A DNA stretch of 64,000 nucleotides from the NCBI RefSeq assembly GCF_029227915.1, contig NC_079876.1:870001-934000 (forward strand), read 5' to 3'. The position numbers and the translations under genes were made by a program. The DNA is from Hydractinia symbiolongicarpus. Its lineage: Eukaryota; Cnidaria; Hydrozoa; Anthoathecata; Hydractiniidae. The stretch's first letter is position 1; each line of letters begins with the position of its first letter. A model generated the notes under the pieces. It saw only the letters and a program-made list of their open reading frames with translations. It made no database searches and was not told the origin of the DNA. Shown one piece after another: positions 63,091-64,000 of this stretch.

Positions 63091-64000
63091 TGTTTTCATT
63101 TTTGATGAGACGCTGAATATAAGAAGTTTAATCGCCGGCAATCGAAAACCGGCGATTTCCCGTAAATCCCGGACTCGGCCCGTATAGTCAAAAGTATACA
63201 AGGAAAGTACCCAGTGAGTAAACTTATTTCCCGAACGAATTTTTAAATTATTTTTTCACCACTCAAACGCATGAGACTTGTAGTTTTTAAAAATGTTTTC
63301 ATTTTTGATGAGACGCTGAATAAAAGAAGTTTAATCGCCGGCAAACGAAAAACTGCGATTTCCCGTAAATCCCGGACTCGGCCCGGATAGTCAAAAGTAT
63401 ACAAAGAAAGTACCCAGGGAGTAAACTCATTTCCCGAACGATTTTTTAAATTATTTTTTCACCACTAAAACGCATGAGACTTGTAGTTTTTAGAAATGTT
63501 TTCATTTTTGATGAGACGCTTGATGAAAGTGGTTTAATCGCTGGCAAACGAAAACCCGCGATTTCCCGTAAATCCCGGGCTTGGCCCGTATAGTCAAAAG
63601 TATACAAAGAAAGTACCCAGGGAGTAAACTCATTTCCCGAACGATTTTTTATACTTTTTTTTCACCACTAAAACGCATGAGACTTGTAGTTTTCAAAAAT
63701 GTTTTCATTTTTGATGAGACGGTGAATAAAAGCAGTTTAATCGCCGGCAAACGAAAACCTGCGATTTCCCGTAAATCCGGACTCGGCCCGTATAGTCAAA
63801 AGTATACAAAGAAAGTACCCAGGGAGTAAACTCATTTCCCAAACGATTTTTTAAATTATTATTTCACCACTAACGCCCATGAGACTTGTAGTTTTCAGAA
63901 ATGTTTTCATTTTTGATGAGACGCTGAATATAAGAAGTTTAATCGCCGGCAAACGAAAACCTGCGATTTCCCGTAAATCCCGGACTTGGCCCGTATAGTC
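63091..64000 (+). repeat. Terminal monomers of the window
   Basis: About four and a half monomers: the dispersed trimer seen at 57.0 and 58.2 kb, a TTTTTATACTTTTTTTTC monomer with GACGGTGAATAAAAGC, and a final monomer cut by the window edge. One monomer has AAATCCGGACTCGG (about 63,775), a one-base loss. The loss shifts the overlapping plus-strand frame and gives an 82-codon open frame of no apparent meaning. Confidence 0.8.

Larger units (their letters stand above)
19872..64000 (+). repeat. 203 bp satellite array, right section
   Basis: Uninterrupted direct tandem array of 202-203 bp monomers, about 218 copies by length, leaving the window at its right edge. All monomers read in the same direction as the left section. 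Variant types and their order change along the section (see the HOR entries), with the clearest change of repertoire near 41 kb. There is no transposon, RNA gene or protein gene within it. The only internal length anomaly larger than a few bases is the 42 bp duplication at 22,283-22,366. Confidence 0.97.

Noticed and set aside
1-64000. CRISPR array
   Set aside because: The repeated unit is about 203 bp with no short repeat/unique spacer pattern; there are no spacers and no cas genes.

Overview
The whole 64 kb window is satellite DNA. It is a head-to-tail array of a 202-203 bp monomer, about 306 copies by length arithmetic, all in one orientation, running off both ends of the window. I found no protein-coding gene, rRNA, tRNA, CRISPR array, IS element or operon. 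The many 61-73 codon open frames are by-products: the same frame recurs on both strands in almost every monomer and closes at the same AT-rich segment. An array of this size, monomer length close to a nucleosome repeat, and multi-monomer higher-order repeats (HORs) point to a eukaryotic chromosome, in centromeric, pericentromeric or other heterochromatin. Nothing in the sequence identifies the taxon.

The monomer is about 37% GC by hand count of a consensus-type copy. It reads, in order: a T-rich hairpin (H1), an AATAAA-containing stretch, a GC-richer CpG-dense core, a second hairpin (H2, around GTATA...TATAC), and an AT-rich tail. Monomers fall into recognisable variant types, and these types are ordered into HORs that change along the window. 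Layout: 8-mer (1,620 bp) at about 1.0-4.9 kb; mixed at 4.9-8.1 kb; 6-mer (1,216 bp, one 7-mer copy) at 8.1-14.0 kb; a 2,398 bp tandem duplication carrying a foreign satellite at 15.8-20.05 kb; 4-mer (810 bp) at 20.05-21.66 kb; mixed with a 42 bp microduplication at 21.66-23.7 kb; 10/11/12-mer at 23.7-32.8 kb; 6-mer and 19-mer duplications at 32-39.85 kb; a change of monomer repertoire at about 41 kb; then 18-mer, 7-mer, 5-mer and 6-mer duplications to about 57 kb; and mixed, partly dispersed blocks to the end. HOR lengths are exact sums of 203 and 202 bp monomers (for example 1,216 = 4x203 + 2x202; 2,430 = 6x203 + 6x202), which shows that gain and loss happen in whole monomers.

The one non-203 sequence is a 991 bp segment of an unrelated 372 bp satellite (sat2) at 16,483-17,473, copied again at 18,881-19,871. 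Both of its junctions fall in the H1 hairpin of a single monomer. The repeat register is kept across it, and only 12 bp of the host monomer are replaced. Unoccupied versions of the same monomer type lie elsewhere in the window. Insertion into the hairpin, followed by amplification of the occupied unit inside the array, is the most informative event here. I found no sign of a new protein-based system.
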